A DNA stretch of 6,275 nucleotides. Source: an uncultured Collinsella sp. Lineage in GTDB: Bacteria > Actinomycetota > Coriobacteriia > Coriobacteriales > Coriobacteriaceae. The stretch spans positions 1 to 6,275 of the forward strand of contig CAAFOA010000241.1 of NCBI GenBank assembly GCA_900764415.1, read 5' to 3'. Below the pieces are notes generated by a model. It was not told the DNA's origin. It ran no database searches and saw nothing but the letters and a program-made list of their open reading frames with translations. The position numbers and the translations under genes are program-made. Shown in pieces: positions 4,719 through 6,275 of the stretch. The number at the start of each line of letters is the position of its first letter. Position 1 is the stretch's first letter.

Positions 4719-4760
4719 AAAAGCCGCGTGCTCGAAAGAGCGCGCGGCTTTTGTTTTCTT
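4719..4760 (+). terminator. Rho-independent terminator of the PTS operon
   Basis: A GC-rich stem is formed by AAGCCGCGTGCTC (4721-4733) and GAGCGCGCGGCTT (4738-4750), 13 pairs with one G-T wobble, closed by a GAAA tetraloop (4734-4737). Two more A-T pairs extend the base. The stem is followed by TTGTTTTCTT. This is a strong intrinsic terminator that separates the PTS operon from the regulator gene. Confidence 0.92.
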
Positions 4761-4788
4761 GATGATTCGGGTGTGGCAGACAGATAAT
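4759..4788 (+). promoter_or_regulatory. Probable promoter of the GntR-family regulator gene
   Basis: TTGATG (4759-4764) and GATAAT (4783-4788) are separated by 18 nt and match the -35 and -10 consensus at four and five of six bases. The -35 box directly abuts the terminator of the PTS operon. No TGGT-N4-ACCA site is seen here, so autoregulation by the shared operator is not evident. Confidence 0.5.
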
Positions 4789-4837
4789 GCTAAACACCCT
4801 AGGTAGTTAGCCGAATTCGAGCAAAAGGGAGGATAGG

Positions 4838-5569
4838 ATGGCGATCGGAGCGCGTAAGCAACCGCTGTACGATCAGCTGGTCGATATTCTGACCGAAAAG
4901 ATCGACCATGAATATCGCGCCGGTGACATGATTCCTTCCGAGCGCGAACTTTCGGAGCGCTATGGTCTCTCGCGTACTACGGTACGCCTGGCTCTGCAGG
5001 AACTGGAGCGTTTAGGACTGGTGGTTCGGCAGCACGGTCGCGGTACCTTTGTGACCGACCGTTCGGCAAAGGCAACCAATCTCATGCAGTCCTACAGCTT
5101 TACCGAGCAGATGCGCGCGATGGGTCGCGACCCCGAGACCACGATTCTCGAGTTTTGCGAGATGGAGGCCGATAAAAATCTGGCCGAGCATATGGGATTG
5201 CGTATCGGTGATCGCATTTTTAAGCTTAAGCGCCTTCGTTCTGCCGACAACATGCCCATGATGGTCGAACGCAGCTATCTACCAGTTCGTCAATTTCTGT
5301 CCCTAAAGCGACCGCTGCTGGAGCGTAAGCCGCTTTATGATGTGATTGAGCAAGACTTTCAGCAAAAGATACGCGTGGCCGAAGAGGAGTTCTATGCGAG
5401 CATAGCTCGTCCCACCGACGCCCACCTTTTGGGAATTGTCGAGGGCTCGCCTGTGCTCGATTTGGTCAGGACTACGTATAACGAGTCAAACGAGGTTGTG
5501 GAGTACACACTCTCGGTTGCTCGTGCCGATCAGTTTAAATACAAGGTTTACCACCAGCGTAGCGACTAG
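4838..5569 (+). CDS. GntR-family (HutC subfamily, UTRA domain) transcriptional regulator, likely of the PTS and agaS
   Basis: A 243-residue cytoplasmic regulator. Residues about 8-75 form the GntR winged helix-turn-helix: PLYDQLVDILTEKI, then the MIPSERELSERYGLSRTTVR recognition region and HGRGTFV in the wing. Residues about 95-237 match the UTRA ligand-binding domain, with ERSYLP (144-149) and EYTLSVARADQFKYKV near the end. UTRA regulators of this kind usually respond to phosphorylated sugars or amino sugars and bind TGGT-N4-ACCA-like sites. Two such sites are present, before the PTS operon and before agaS. GGGAGG (4827-4832) lies 5 nt from the ATG, and length is normal for the family. Its place between the PTS operon and agaS fits an AgaR2/NagR-like specific regulator, probably a repressor relieved by the sugar phosphate. 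Activity and ligand are inference. Confidence 0.92.
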   Translation: MAIGARKQPLYDQLVDILTEKIDHEYRAGDMIPSERELSERYGLSRTTVRLALQELERLGLVVRQHGRGTFVTDRSAKATNLMQSYSFTEQMRAMGRDPETTILEFCEMEADKNLAEHMGLRIGDRIFKLKRLRSADNMPMMVERSYLPVRQFLSLKRPLLERKPLYDVIEQDFQQKIRVAEEEFYASIARPTDAHLLGIVEGSPVLDLVRTTYNESNEVVEYTLSVARADQFKYKVYHQRSD

Positions 5570-5608
5570 TGCTCGCATCGTTTCCATATGATGATTCTTT
5601 GCATTTAA

Positions 5609-5622
5609 CTGGTTACTACCAG
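5609..5622. promoter_or_regulatory. Candidate GntR/HutC-type operator upstream of agaS
   Basis: CTGGTTACTACCAG has perfect 5-bp inverted arms around TACT and shares TGGTTACTACCAG with the site at 1317-1329 before the PTS operon. It covers the -35 region of the agaS promoter, so a bound repressor would block RNA polymerase. GGTTA and TAACC (5611-5615 and 5624-5628) form a second overlapping dyad. Confidence 0.65.
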
Positions 5623-5644
5623 ATAACCAATTGAAGTGTATAAT
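5616..5644 (+). promoter_or_regulatory. Promoter of agaS
   Basis: TATAAT (5639-5644) is a perfect -10 box. The hexamer 17 nt upstream (CTACCA, 5616-5621) is a poor -35 and overlaps the operator. Transcription would start near 5651, about 33 nt before the ATG at 5684. The weak -35 may reflect dual use of these bases by the regulator. Confidence 0.6.
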
Positions 5645-5683
5645 TGCACGTCAGAGGATTACTTCTAGAGAGAGGTATTAGAA

Positions 5684-6275
5684 ATGTTCGAGAAGAGTGT
5701 CGAGGAGCTCACCGAGCTCGGCGCCCAGATCACCACGGCCGAGATTGCTCAGCAGCCCGAGCTTTGGCGTGATACGCTCAACATCTATCGCGAGAACAAG
5801 GAGGCCATCGAGGCCTTCCTGGCCGAGGCTCGCGCTATGGGCGAGGGTCGTCTGTCCGTTGTCTTCACCGGTGCCGGTACGTCCGACTACGTTGGCGATA
5901 CCTGCGCCCCATACCTGCGTCACGCTGGCAACACTGATCTCTACGACTTTAAGCCCATTGCCACGACCGACATCGTGAGCGCCCCGCGCGACTTCCTGCG
6001 CGCCGAGGATCCCACGCTCGTGGTTTCCTTTGCCCGCTCTGGCAACAGCCCCGAGAGCCTTGCCGCCGTTGCCGTTGCCAAGGAGCTCGTCCACAACGTC
6101 AAGTTCCTCAACATCACCTGCGCTCCTGAGGGCAAGCTCGCCGTCGAGTCTGCCGATGATCCCAACGCGCTGACGCTGCTCATCCCGCGCGCCAACGACA
6201 AGGGCTTCGCCATGACCGGTTCTTATTCCTGCATGACCCTGCTCTCCACCCTTATTTTTGACACTGCCTCTGACG
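5684..6275 (+). CDS. agaS: AgaS-type SIS-domain sugar isomerase/aminosugar-6-phosphate deaminase, 3' end outside the window
   Basis: The first 197 residues of a protein whose family is usually about 385 long. AgaS enzymes convert galactosamine 6-phosphate to tagatose 6-phosphate with release of ammonia, in the cytoplasm. An N-terminal helical lead (QQPELWRDTLNIYRENKEAI, about 23-42) precedes the first SIS domain. That domain shows FTGAGTSDYVGD (61-72), IATTDIVSAPRDFL (about 92-105), SFARSGNSPES (115-125) and GFAMTGSYSCM (174-184), all characteristic of AgaS rather than GlmS or KpsF. AGAGAGAGG (5667-5675) lies 8 nt before the ATG. It has its own promoter with the shared operator, 114 bp after the regulator gene. 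Its presence argues that the linked PTS brings in galactosamine, N-acetylgalactosamine or a related amino sugar. A deacetylase and tagatose-phosphate enzymes may lie downstream but are not visible. Confidence 0.92.
   Translation, partial: MFEKSVEELTELGAQITTAEIAQQPELWRDTLNIYRENKEAIEAFLAEARAMGEGRLSVVFTGAGTSDYVGDTCAPYLRHAGNTDLYDFKPIATTDIVSAPRDFLRAEDPTLVVSFARSGNSPESLAAVAVAKELVHNVKFLNITCAPEGKLAVESADDPNALTLLIPRANDKGFAMTGSYSCMTLLSTLIFDTASD

Noticed and set aside
4653..4837. A copy of the TGGT-N4-ACCA operator in front of the regulator gene
   Set aside because: No match with both half-sites was found in this interval, so autoregulation through that site is not claimed.
1..6275. CRISPR arrays, tRNA or rRNA genes, insertion sequences or phage genes
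   Set aside because: No regularly spaced repeats, cloverleaf-like sequences, transposase or integrase fragments were seen on either strand.

Overview
The window looks like a sugar-uptake locus from a high-GC, gut-type actinobacterium, most likely Collinsella or a close relative in the Coriobacteriia. This is inferred from the GC-rich coding bias, strong GGAGG-type ribosome sites and the look of the proteins; no marker gene is present to prove it.

Left end (1-782, minus strand): a two-gene operon encodes a DUF2975 membrane protein followed by a small Cro/C1-type regulator that runs off the left edge. Its likely promoter carries a perfect 16-bp palindrome over the -10 box, which suggests autoregulation.

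Middle (783-1445): a 660-bp AT-richer gap without a credible gene. It is dense in dyad symmetries: two related 30-bp dyads, CG-centred palindromes, a candidate extended -10 promoter, a TGGT-N4-ACCA operator and a structured leader that could mask the first ribosome site.

Core (1446-4652, plus strand): a compact mannose-family PTS operon in the order EIIA, YajC-like protein, EIIB, EIIC, EIID, closed by a strong intrinsic terminator. EIIA and YajC overlap by 1 bp, and EIIC and EIID by 11 bp. EIID carries an unusual acidic insertion of about 80 residues with two TDxDGN repeats.

Right end (4759-6275): a GntR/HutC-family regulator with a UTRA ligand domain has its own promoter. It is followed by a second promoter and agaS, an amino-sugar-phosphate isomerase/deaminase cut by the right edge.

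How it fits together: the PTS would import and phosphorylate a sugar, plausibly galactosamine, N-acetylgalactosamine or a related amino sugar. AgaS would process the 6-phosphate, and the GntR protein would sense a phosphorylated intermediate. The 13-bp sequence TGGTTACTACCAG occurs upstream of both the PTS operon and agaS and fits a HutC-type operator, so it is the best candidate for the site that ties the two units into one regulon. The substrate itself cannot be read from this sequence.
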